From NCBI GenBank assembly GCA_021464415.1, contig CM038466.1:25607017-25671016 (forward strand): a stretch of DNA of 64,000 bases. The letters run 5' to 3'. The first letter of the stretch is position 1, and every line of letters begins with the position of its first letter. The DNA comes from Lonicera japonica. Taxonomy: Eukaryota > Streptophyta > Magnoliopsida > Dipsacales > Caprifoliaceae. The notes beneath the pieces are model-generated. The model was not told the DNA's origin, ran no database searches, and worked only from the letters and a program-made list of their open reading frames with translations. The position numbers and the translations under genes were made by a program. Positions 12,432 through 23,500 of this stretch are shown here, in pieces.

Positions 12432-13161
12432 TAGGGTTGTTTTCGGTTTCAATTAAGGTAGAAACTAAGGTACCCCAAACATAAACCAAATGTAAAAATT
12501 CGGTTTCAATTTCTAAATCTTTGAAACCTAAACTCGAACCAAACTTTTCAGTTCGATTTTGGTTCGATTTTAACATATTTTTTTTTCTAAATTAATTTAA
12601 CATAACAATGTAATACTAATAGTAATGTCAGATTGGTTCGATCATATTCAAATTAAAGTCGTGGTTTTTTAGAAATAAGGAGAAAACATATAGATACCAT
12701 ATATGTTTTCTATTTAGTTATATATTATTTTATTCGTACATTTACAAGAATAAACTACATTAAATAAAATGATGAATTATCTTACCATCATGTATGTAAT
12801 AAAAAAAATCTTAGCATTATGTAGTTAATTCAATAATAAGGGCACACGTTAATGACTTTTTTTAAGATGATCACAATATGCAAATAATAGCATATTCTTA
12901 TAAAATGCCATCTTTTTCGTATTATAGTATAATCAATGTGTGCCCTTAGAGTATGTATTAACATTTTTTTTTATTTCCTTATACATAATTCGGTTCGGTT
13001 TGGTTCAGTTCAGTTCAGTTTTGAACTAGCTTGCCCCCCAAACTCGAACCACATTATTTGGTTTCGGTTTGGTTTTCTAGTTTTTGGTTCGGGATTTTAT
13101 AAATCGGTCCGGATTTGTTCGATCCTTTTAGTCAGTTTTCGTACTGTCCTTAACACCCCTA
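12432..13161. mobile_element. Non-autonomous hAT-like element, 730 bp
   Basis: The element is flanked by a perfect 8-bp direct repeat GTTTTCAC (12424-12431 and 13162-13169), the size typical of hAT target duplications. Termini are TAGGGTTGTT on the left and, reversed, TAGGGGTGTT on the right. The subterminal regions are rich in GGTTCGGTTTGG-type motifs, as in many plant hAT derivatives. There is no transposase frame. It interrupts the exon 5 copy of the PRAF-type pseudogene. Joining the flanks restores the uninterrupted order seen at about 24790-24820 of the intact gene. Confidence 0.88.
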
Positions 13162-14898
13162 GTTTTCACAAGTACCTAACGATATGAAAGTGCCACATTT
13201 TGGCTTTCAAAATATTGGATATATTTTGTGTCATTTTTGTTTCGTGTCTAAAAGTACACAATGGGGTAATGTTAGAACAAGCAGAGAAAGAGAATTTGGG
13301 AGCAAACTCAATGAAACAAATTCAAGTATAATTTCTTCATTTATTCTAGATTTACTAAGGTCCAGAGAATTTGAAAAATGAAAGATTTTCTTAAAACATT
13401 AAAATAAAATAAATTATTTTTTTAAAATAAAACGTGTTATTATTGATTCTTATTAGTATATGTAATTAATATTTTAATATACTTTACATGACTAAAAATT
13501 TATATATATGTTTAGTACACCTTATGCCTAAGTTGCATTGGTCCACTTAAAGTTTAATAGGTACGTAGTTACTTTTTAATTGGTGAGCCTTTGTTTTATT
13601 TGACTTGGTCAACGTAATTTGAATGAGTGAATATTATAGGTGCGCGGAGTTAGGCGAAGTGATTGACAGTTACATTTTATTATCTTTTTAGCGGGTGGTG
13701 CAAGTTCTGATGCTGCATTTTTTTTTTAATGCAAGCATTACATAGACATAAATTGTGGTTGGCCACAGGAGGAGAGGGAAGGGAAATAGGGTTTTCGTGG
13801 CTTAAACGTAGGCATGAGGTGGGAAAATCCACCCCCCCTTTTTTATTAGTACTTAAAAGCTGTGTTTCTTTACAAGCCATCCCAACCATGTAATTTTATT
13901 GATCTACTTATACAATTATCAATCCGTGTGAAACACAATTTTAGAAAACTATATGCTCTTTTAAAATTGCGTGCTCTCTTAATTGGTGTGTTTTTATTAT
14001 ACAAGAAATTTCTGTTTAACCGTTATATTACTCTTATTTTACTCTCCACCACATATTCATATATATATATATACACTATCTTCTCCCATTTGTGATAATT
14101 AACAAACGAGCCATAAAAGTTAACTTCTCTCCAAAAAATATTTTCTCTGGAGATTTACAAGGAGAAGTTGCTTCTAAAAATAGTGAGCCACAGTGAGTTG
14201 ATTAATGCACGTTGATACAAAGTGATCGATATCAGTAGAAATCCCATCAGAGAAAGGTTTAAACAAAAAAGACGAATTGACAAATCAACAATTTCTCATC
14301 CTGAGCTTAATCTCAGTTGTCTTTCCTTCTGATCCAAATACTAAATCAACAATTTCTCATCCTGAAATTAAAGTTCATAAAATATTAATTGTTTGAGATC
14401 TATATATATATATTCATGTCTCTCCAAATTGAAGAGCTACACGAAAATTAATTGGACGACAAAATAAAGATGTGCATCGTTACTTTGAATTGAAGCATCA
14501 TTATGCTATAAAATAATGGTAATTAAAATGTGTTACCTTCTTAATTAAGTTGCATATATACCATTGATAACCTGAAAGGGCAGAACTTGGGCTTCCTTCT
14601 TCGGCCATACTTCAAAACATGTGCACCTTTCTTTAAACCCACAATTGACTGCACATATGTACATATAAAATCTAATGAATATGAAACCTTCTGGTTATTG
14701 ACAATAGCCCATACAGTTAACCTGGAAATAATAATTTTTTTTTATTAATTTACAAAATTTCAAGAAAAATATAGAAAAGATTAAATATGTCGAGATTCAA
14801 CATTCTTTTGTTGATTTCAACCAAATACGCGTACAAGCATAAGCACAATAAGATATTGTATACTAATTTATGTGACAAACATGCATTGGTTAATAGTA

Positions 14899-16972
14899 TT
14901 CCCTCCGTCCCAATTTATAACTGTCACACTTTAAAAAACTAAAAATTAAGAAGACATAATGATTATTCCAAGAGAAAATGTTTATTTCCAAAAAGGTCCT
15001 TTACTTTTTTTCCTCATAAAAAAGGTGGCAGGACCCAAAATAAAAAAAGTGTGAGGAGCTTAAAGGGTAATATTGAAAATAAAAAAATTGTTATTGTTGG
15101 TCGGATTTCAACCCTAGAGGGGGGGTGAATAGGGTTTTTGAAACTAAATGCGGAATTTAAAAACTTTTCGAAAATGTTTAAGTAAAACAATTTACTTAAC
15201 AAATATATCAAGGAATGCAATCAAATAAACAATCAAACAAATAAACAATCTCAAGCAAACAATAATATAGCAAGTAAATAAAGAGATTGAGTAAGAAAGA
15301 TTGAACCAATCGAAGTCCGAGATTTTTTGTCCACACGGTTCGGCTTGGAAACCCCTACTCCGCGCTCGGTTAGTTCCCCGAGAATTTCCACTAAAATCAA
15401 TCTCCTTCCGGGTGAAGATCAAACCTCTACAAGTGTTTTCTCACACTCTCTACAAGTATTGCTACACCACAATACTCTCACAAGATACCCTCTTGCTAAC
15501 CTTGTGAAATTTACCTTTCACAAAAACTAAACAAGAATTTACCTTCTTGTTTTTCCTATGAGATTTACCTCTCACAAATTTGAATACAAAAGTTTGGTGA
15601 TTCACACCAATTTACAATAACTCTCTAAAGTGTGTAAAGAATACAATTTGAAGCTCACACTAGAGTTATCCTATTTGATCAAGATGATATAGCTCAAAAG
15701 ATGAATGATTGATCAAAAATAATTTCTTGAATCTTTGAATAATGAAGATAGATGAAGAATAGAGTATATGAATGATTCAAGGTATTTAGAATGAGTCTTG
15801 GAAGTCATATTTATAGTCCCAAAAGTGATATAGCCGTTTGTGGTGAAAATATAAATTAATGGGGCAAAAATGCACTTTTGATAAAGTTCCAACGGCTATT
15901 TTTGGCAAGGGAGTCGACTCCCTAAGTCTCCATAGAGTCGGCTCCATGAGGGAGTCGACTCCAGCATGTTCATGGAGTCGGCTACATGGCACTGGTGAAG
16001 GATTGCTGCAGACAGCAAATTTTACGATTTGTTTTGATCATATCTCATAATCCAGCCGTTGGATCATTATGAAATTTTGTATGTAAGTACTATAATGTGT
16101 TATCTAACTACTGTCCAAATTTCATAATGATCGGAGTCCGGGAAGGCCTCCAACAAACCGTTAGATCAAAACTGCGCAAAAACGGAGCGAGTCTAGAAAG
16201 GGAAAAATAAACATTTTTGCAATTAAGTTCCAAAATCAATTTCGATGCTTGGGATAGGTTCCAAATAAGTTTCTAAGACTCCCAAAATAGTTTTTGTATC
16301 AAAATTCATTCATATGAATTAATTATGAATTTATTTCAAAACCGGTTTTTGCAAGAATGATGTTTTGAAATGATTTTGATTCAAACTTGGTTTTGATCAA
16401 TCTAAGAATGATGTAAGTTTATGTTTGAGCTATATAATCAATCAATTAAGAAACTTTACATTAATCCTAAGCAATCACTCAATTACCGAATAAGTGAGTC
16501 TTCGAATGCTTCGATTTGTTTCTTCAAATTGATTCTTCCCTTGAAGCTTTTCCCTTGAAGCTTTTGCATATGATTCTTGATCTTTGTGTTTCATGGATTT
16601 GCATTGCTAGCTTGTGAGTGATGAGATTGATCTTCTTGTCTTGTCCAACGCTTGTAGAAGAATGATCTTGATTCGGATAGATCGGTTTTAGTCGAAATGC
16701 TTCGTTGACTTGATCGGATATTGATTGAATGATCCTTATCAAACTTCCTTTGAGCAATCATGCTATTCTTGATTTTCCAAATAAGAAATCTATAATCTTA
16801 TATCAAGAACATGTTAAATTACACATGATTGATTTATTGTTATTATCAAAATAAGATTAAGACCTCCAAGGTCAACAGTTATAATTAATAACATACTAAA
16901 TGTGGAAAGTGGACAACTATTTTGGGACATCTATAAATGGAATAGCAGACAATTAAATTAAGACGGAGGGAG
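14899..16972. mobile_element. Stowaway-like MITE split by a nested solo LTR
   Basis: The left end TTCCCTCCGTCCCAATTTAT (after TA at 14897-14898) and the right end GACGGAGGGAG (before TA at 16973-16974) are inverted termini of a Stowaway-like MITE. The MITE itself is ~286 bp. The rest is the solo LTR at 15095-16877 plus one copy of its 5-bp target duplication. Confidence 0.82.
15095..16877. mobile_element. Solo LTR, ~1.78 kb
   Basis: It starts TGTTGG and ends CAACA (TG...CA), and is flanked by a perfect 5-bp duplication GTTAT (15090-15094 and 16878-16882). No gag/pol lies inside, so it is a solo LTR left after recombination. Just inside the left end is a GAGGGGGGGTGAATAGGG motif common in plant LTRs. 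A related, shorter copy lies at 37305-38402. Small frames inside it are not genes. Confidence 0.85.
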
Positions 16973-17204
16973 TAGAACATTAAGATATATCATTCTCTCT
17001 TTAAATCTAAAATCAAATCTAGGTAATTTGAAATTAAATTTTGGATCTCATTCAATATTGTTTTCTTCCCACATTTCATACTTATGTTAATATATATATA
17101 TATATATATATATATTACTCTCTTCCTGTGATAGCGTTATGAACCCATATATATATATATATATGATGGCCTTTCTCTTAAGGACATTCCTTAAGTCAAC
17201 TAAT

Positions 17205-17511
17205 TTATGGACTGTCCATTTTGAGGGGGTAAACGAATGATTTTTTCCATAAAACTTGGTAGAGATGATCTCTATAATGAATAGATCATTTTCACCAAAT
17301 TTCATTAAAAAACTCAACAAGAAAGTGGGTTAACTACACAATTGATATACCTGCGTATTTCCAGATGTTGAAATTGTAGATATTTAGTTAATTCACTTCC
17401 CGTTTGAGTTTTATGATTAAATTATGTGGAGACAATCTACTTATTATAAAGATCATCTCCGACAAATTTCATAAAAATATTCTTCTGTTTACCTCTCAAA
17501 ATGGACGGTTC
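17205..17511. repeat. Foldback MITE-like element
   Basis: The left arm (17205-~17345) and right arm (~17370-17511) are inverted copies over more than 100 bases: GTCCATTTTGAGGGGGTAAA against the reversed GTCCATTTTGAGAGGTAAAC, then GAGATGATCTCTATAAT against GAGATGATCTTTATAAT. A half copy lies at 18590-18725. It has no coding capacity. Confidence 0.75.
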
Positions 17512-17889
17512 TTTTTACGACAGTTTTGCTTCATAAAAAACACCTCCCATTGTTTTTATGACGGAAAAACGTTGTAAAAAGATCCAGTTCGTACCAAAAA
17601 CGAACTCTTCAAATCAGATCTAAAAAATTTATTGATTCATCGCCATGTCCAAGAATGATCAACATCACCAATCGGAATATTATCCTAGAACGATTATCAT
17701 TCACATTTTTCTTGAAGGCAATTATGGTAGGTCGGATGCTGAAATGGAGTGACTTAATGGTCAATGTTGGTTGACTAATGGAATAGCGCAAAATGGTATC
17801 CAAACTATAATTATCAGAAATTTTGGTACCCAAAGTCCAATTTTGATAAATTAGTGGTATCTAAAATTCAAATGAGTTACTAGAATAAA

Positions 17890-18530
17890 TTACTTTGATA
17901 CGGGTATCGGATACGACATTGCACCGATACAGTAGTATGGAAAAATTAGAAAAATATAGGATACGATATGTCTTGAATACAGATAATAAAAAATAATTAT
18001 AATATATATATATATATTTAATTATTCAGTTATAAGAATTTTATAAATTTATGAACAATATTATGAATATTCATAAAATTAAAGCAAACGACTGAGCAAT
18101 TTAATTGCATAATAACTTAATATAATATTCTAACTTGAATACCAGAAGAATGATATAGACCAAACAACGATGATCATAGACGAAAGACGGAGTATTTTGG
18201 TCGATCGTTTTATCTTTTGATAAAAGGGTTGACTTATTTACTGAGTTGTAAATGAAAAACTTAAATCTCTTTTAGAGATTTCTATATTAAAGAAATTATT
18301 TGTTATTTTTAAAGCGGCTCCAATAAAAAAAATTACAAAACTTACCCTGCCATATTCCGTAAGTATCCTCTCGTATCAGTCCCGTATACTTGCCGTATCC
18401 TTCCCGTATCTGAATTTTTTAAAAAAATAAATAAAAAATATTGGATATTCAAATACGTATCATGTACATATCCAGCCGTATCTATCGCGTATCCGTGCAT
18501 GATACGTATCCGATACCGATACTCCGACCC
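17890..18530. repeat. Element with GATACGGGTATCGGATACG-type ends
   Basis: The left end carries GATACGGGTATCGGATACG and the right end carries the inverse type CGTATCCGATACCGATACTC. The interior is A+T rich and non-coding. This pattern suggests a dispersed non-autonomous DNA element with inverted subterminal repeats. A related short segment lies near 49190-49425 (GAAGCATGGATACTC...GTGCTTCATAGGG). No target duplication was identified. Confidence 0.5.
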
Positions 18531-18589
18531 TAACTGAAATATCCGTGCTTTAGAGCATTTCTTATAAGAACCATTCTATACGGATTGAG

Positions 18590-18725
18590 ACTTTTGTGGG
18601 GGGTTAAACGAATAATTTTTTTAACGAAATTTGGTGGATATGATATTATGATCTCCATGATTACTAGATTATTTTCACTAAATTTTTTCAAAAAATTCAA
18701 CAAGAAAGTGGCTTAACTGAAAAAG
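18590..18725. repeat. Half copy of the 17205 foldback element
   Basis: It matches the left arm of the 17205-17511 element in order (GGGGGGTTAAACGAATAAT, then AATTCAACAAGAAAGTGG), but no inverted second arm follows. Confidence 0.65.
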
Positions 18726-19369
18726 TAATATCTATATAAATGTTTTATATCAATTTTTTAGTTAATGGGGAAGGATTGAGACAGTTGGATTGAAAGGAGA
18801 GCATTCGCTTAGTTGAGTTACTTTGTTAGTTTGACACACAATTGTTAGTGGCAACACCAAATATGGCAACATTACCATTGGTATTCTGATAATAAAAATT
18901 AAATATATATATATATATAATTATTTCGATATTGTATGATAAATTATTACCGATACCATACAATAAGCTACCTGTACGGTACAACCACTGTACCATTATA
19001 TTTTTATACAAAATTGGTATAGTAGGGAATTTTTGGTTTAAAATTCCACCCTTGCCAGTTTATCAATAGTGATATATTATCACAAATCTAACAAGAATAC
19101 ATAAAATTAGTAATGTGGACAAAGTTTTATGTAATTGAGGAGAGACAAACGGACATTTTTTAAGAAACAATGTGAGTATGTGATATTTTCTTTTCTTTTT
19201 TAATAGTTGTAATAGTTGTATTGCATATTTTCTTTTCTTTTTTAAGATGTCCTAAAAAATATGGAGCAACATACCACATGAACCTAAACAATTTAGGATC
19301 AACAGAAAGATGATATATGTTTAACCATTAACTAGATTGAAAATAGTTTATCTTCTATAATAATAAAAT

Positions 19370-19950
19370 AAAATTATAAGACAAAAAGAGAGTTTAAAGT
19401 TTGTTTTGAGCTTTGTCTGTATGTTAATTACTTTTACATTCAAAAAATAATTTGTGCTTGTGTTTTGCCAACCATGGCATACCCTCCTTACCCCCCACCC
19501 CACTGCTAATTTAAAATTATGGATCTACCACTACTAACAAACAAAGGGGCATAATTGGATAAGGTCTACTAGTTTATTTTCCGAAAAACATACAAAAATT
19601 GTTTATTCTTGGATTTGGTACAACTCAAAAGTTAAGATGACAAGATCGATCCAATTATTTTACACGTGTGACTTATTACAAAGGTAATTAAAAAGACAAA
19701 TTGAGCAGGTGACTATTGACATATGAGCGAGTGGCTAGTCTAGTAGGTAAAACACTCACTCGAGCTCTAGAAAAATCTTAAGTTTGAATCTCATCTGAAA
19801 TAAATTATTTTCGTTATTGTCGAAGTAAAAGAAAGAGACGCGTACTTTTCTTTATATATATATAATTAAAAAATATATTAAAAAAACTGACTGTTGGCAT
19901 ATACAGTGCTGCATTGATGAGCTTGAGCATATATTTTCCAAAGGCGTACT
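19370..19950. repeat. 3' flank of PRAF-type gene, duplicated at 7400-7830
   Basis: Colinear with ~7400-7830 (shared ATTGGATAAGGTCTACTAGT and following words), except that a SINE is inserted here at 19725-19887. It marks the edge of the tandem duplication unit that contains the intact gene. Confidence 0.75.
19725..19887 (+). mobile_element. tRNA-derived SINE
   Basis: An A-box-like TGGCTAGTCTAGTAGG is followed ~45 bases later by a B-box-like AGTTTGAATCTC on the plus strand, then an A-rich tail. It is flanked by imperfect 15-bp direct repeats TGACTATTGACATAT (19710-19724) and TGACTGTTGGCATAT (19888-19902). The duplicated locus at ~7770 has a single uninterrupted copy of this target (CTGTTGACAT), confirming the insertion. 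Confidence 0.85.
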
Positions 19951-20572
19951 GTCGGAGTGGGTGTGCGTCTATTTAAAATGCTGATAAATGCACTGTTCAA
20001 CACATCACCTAGCGTTGGTCAATTACTCTTATACACCACTATTACTTGAATAAAATGTTCGAACAAAACCCATCAAATTGAGTCCAAGTAAGAAATCACC
20101 AATCAATACATGGAAAATCATCACAAATTTGTGATCAAATCCTCAAAAAAAACAAAAAAAAAGCGGTGTTCAATCGATTCACCATACAGACTACCAGAAC
20201 AAATGGTTGTGTAGAATTTCACTAATTGCCTTAAGTCATAGTCAATACAACACCGGTTCCTCGTGTAAATATTCTAAGCACATATGAACAACTAGTAAAA
20301 AACATCAACCTAATTGAAGATAAAACAGTGTTCCATAACACCCTTCTCTTTAGAGAGAGGGGGAGTTACTAGTCCTTATTTATAACTATACAAGTGGATG
20401 AATAAACATAAACCAGATATGAACAAAAGATAATACTGAATACGCGAAAACTCTATTATCACATGGCAGTATCACTTACTTTGAAAAATATGCGACCAAA
20501 TTTCCCCGACAGATCGGCTTTGCAGAGCCCATCGCGGGTTTTTAGTAGTTGATGGTATCATTATATATATGG

Positions 20573-23500
20573 TTAATTTGAGCTCATGTTGTATCCTTCG
20601 ATGTCATACTTTTGGTATACTACTAGTTGGTTCTCTGCCCACCAACTCTGTGCCTCTTTATCTGTGAATCTTTTCCTACTGCAAAAAATCAAATGCAAAT
20701 TCCAATTACTTTTCAAGGGAAAATCTGTCTTGAATATACTCTAAATTGAAACTCATACTACATACTTGAACTTGTACATGCCATCATTAGCACGGAAATC
20801 ACAGGGAGAATATGTTTGAAATCAGTCACTTGGTGTGCATTACAATGTTTGTACAAGCTTACAGCCTGAATTTATCTATAACATATATAAAAGATATGAT
20901 TCATTTACTCGTGTAGCAAGTTTTTAGCCAATAGCCATGCAATTTTCTTGAGAAATGCATTGGGAATTGCATTTAGCCACAAAAAAATTAAATAAATATG
21001 GATTCCAGACGATTTAAACAGATGAAAAGAAATGATCATGTGGGTGTGTCATAAAGGACCTCCACCCAAACCTGGATATACCAAGTTTGAGCTTCAGCAG
21101 CTTCAAGTGCAGCATTTACCTGCATCCTGCTTATGTTATAGTGTAGGTTTGTTAGAAAATAAAAGGAGAAAATTTCAAAAATAAATATGAGTTTTATTTT
21201 TATTCCATAATAATGATTTATAAGCGTATATGTGTTTAGTTTATAGCTAAGGACCGGTACACAAGAGCATGGAAACTCATTTGCTTGAGCTATAATGAAC
21301 AGGAAAACCTACAAGTTATGATGGATTGACAAAAAATATTCCAAAAGATAGAACGTTTACCTGAATCTCACTCGCTTGAGCCCTGTTTGCCCACTTGGCA
21401 AAGTTGTGAATGTGATGTACACGCCAGGTTGATATTGTTCTATCCATTCGGCCTTCGTTTTTCCATTTTGCCCATTATCTGTTCTCACACAGGTTTCCTC
21501 TGCTAATCTATTGTCGCAACTATACATATCTCGGTTACGCATAGCTTTTAACGTATTGGAGAAGAGAATAGGAGAATTGCACATACTATCGGCTTTTATG
21601 TCTTCAGGAGGAGCAGTTATTACAAACATTGGGTGCACAGCCTTTGGAGCGGGGGTCTGTGTACAAATGGATTCAATTTGAAGAGGATTTGCACCGATTT
21701 GGTCTTTTTTTTCTCTTGTAGCAGTGATTTGTTCGGACATCACTTGAAGCTGCAACGAAAAAGCACAAATACTGTTTATGTGACTGAATTTTGTGCATTA
21801 CAGATGATCCAATACAGAAAATACTTCAGTTTTTCCTTTAAAGTTTTATTTCAATTTTTTGTAGTTTCTTCTGCACACTTGTATCTGATGGGAGGGGAAC
21901 TACTAGCAGTACTTCAACTTTCCATAACAATGTATACAAAGTTGAAATATGAAAAAACTTGCATACATTGTATTGGTGTTTATCAATTTGTCTTTATATG
22001 TAAAGACCAGGATGGATTTCAACCACTTTTAGGATCCATCATGCTTTTGAGATACTATTAACCCTTGAAATCTTGTTTCGTTTTTGTACAAAAAATATCC
22101 TTACAACAGGATTAATATACAAGTCACGCACGCATCGCGTGTCCAGGCTGAGGTAGTATTTATATATATTAATAAAAAAGAGTACCCTTGATGTCAAAGC
22201 TTTTATAACCTCCTTTGCTGCTTTACACTTGGCAGCTTCCTCCTTCGCAAATGCCCACGTTTCCACAGTTTTTTGCTGACATTCTTGAATTTTCTTCCTT
22301 CTTGTTTCGGATAGCTTTTCAAGACTCTCAGCCTGTCAAAAGATGCAGAACTCAATACAAAAGGAAGAGTAAACAATGTACGAGTAAAGCAATAGAAGGC
22401 TTGAAAGTGGAGGGATTACCTGAGCTCTCAACTTCCGAACTTCTATCTCAAGAATCTTGTCAGACTCTGACAAGTCTTTCTCCAAGGTTTTCGAAGCGCA
22501 ATTACCAGTCATTGTGTTTCCTGAATGGCATTTTGGAAAACATTCGGGCGAGTGAACTTGTCCCCATCTTGGCAACATACCTGACAATGAAGAAACGTGG
22601 TCCAAAGCCTGCTTATTTTCCCCTTGGTTTTTGATAATCTTCCTTTCACTCAATTGGCTATCCTCATCACAACAATTTTTCGGCAAAATCATTTGACTCT
22701 CGCTAAAAATCTCGTGATGAATTTTCTTCTGTGTGGTCAACAAAGGTCTTGGAGTGAGATTTTCCATATTCAATAGTCTACTTGATTGTGTCCTCTGGAG
22801 GTGATTGAAGCAAGGTTCGCAGACACGAAAGGGCCTTTTTTTCTCAGGAGCCAAACAAGCATTCATAGCCTTCTTGCTACTGCACACATTACAAAACAAA
22901 AGACCGCAGTTATAACAGTTATGCTTTTTCCTAGTAAACCCGAAAGCCATACTGCACCCTCTGCAAGCTGATTGGTCAATACAAGAAACAGATTTGTGTA
23001 AACAAATTGCTGCCGTTGAACTTGGTCCGCAAGTAATACTTTCTACTTGCCTCTCTCTCAAGACCTCCACTAAACTAGGAGTGTTTCTATCTTCACTATC
23101 ACCTACTCCTAATTGTCCATTCGCACCTTTTCCCCACGTATAAACATTTCCTCTGGATGTTAAGACCGCAACATGATATGATCCCGATGAGATCTCTTTA
23201 ACAAACTCATGTTTAAGCTTCCCTTGAACGACCGCAATTGATTTACCAGTGGCCATAGGATTTCCCAGTTGCCCATGGACCGCACTTCCCATTGTATAGA
23301 CTGTACCCGTGTTCGTCAATCCGACGGTCAACATTCTTCCGCAGGACACTTGAACAAAATCGTGATCGACAACTTGTGCAACACATGTCGGTAAGAGCTT
23401 CCGTTCTTGATTAGCGTGCCCGAGTTTTCCTTTATCCCCATCTCCCCATGTAAATAATTTCCCACGCGGACCGTCATTTGACTTAAAACGGTCAACCATA

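Larger units (their letters stand above)
10942..14830 (-). pseudogene. Tandem PRAF-type pseudogene, rearranged
   Basis: Decayed copies of exons and introns of the intact gene at 20573-26936 lie here in the same (minus) orientation. They are: the exon 5 3' end (about 10942-11075, an extra copy), the start of exon 8 plus intron (11085-11430), the exon 7 edge (about 11955-12000), the exon 6 3' end fused to the exon 6 5' end (12077-12226), exon 5 again (about 12329-12431 and 13162-13180), exons 4 and 3 (about 14165-14375), exon 2 (about 14563-14650) and intron 1 (to about 14830). The final BRX exon, exon 1 and nearly all of RCC1-FYVE are missing. A decayed reading frame still shows EKDLSESDK, as in the intact protein. 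Two mobile-element insertions break it. It cannot encode a PRAF protein. Confidence 0.9.

Noticed and set aside
15301..15530. Short frames at ~15.3-15.5 kb
   Set aside because: They lie inside a solo LTR, and the same region recurs in the second LTR copy with frame changes.
18779..18805. miR159-like string (TTGGATTGAAAGGAGAG)
   Set aside because: Several mismatches to the mature sequence and no complementary arm at the spacing expected for a MIR159 precursor hairpin.
21633..22061. 142-codon plus-strand frame
   Set aside because: Antisense to exon 8 and intron 7 of the PRAF-type gene; no family features.
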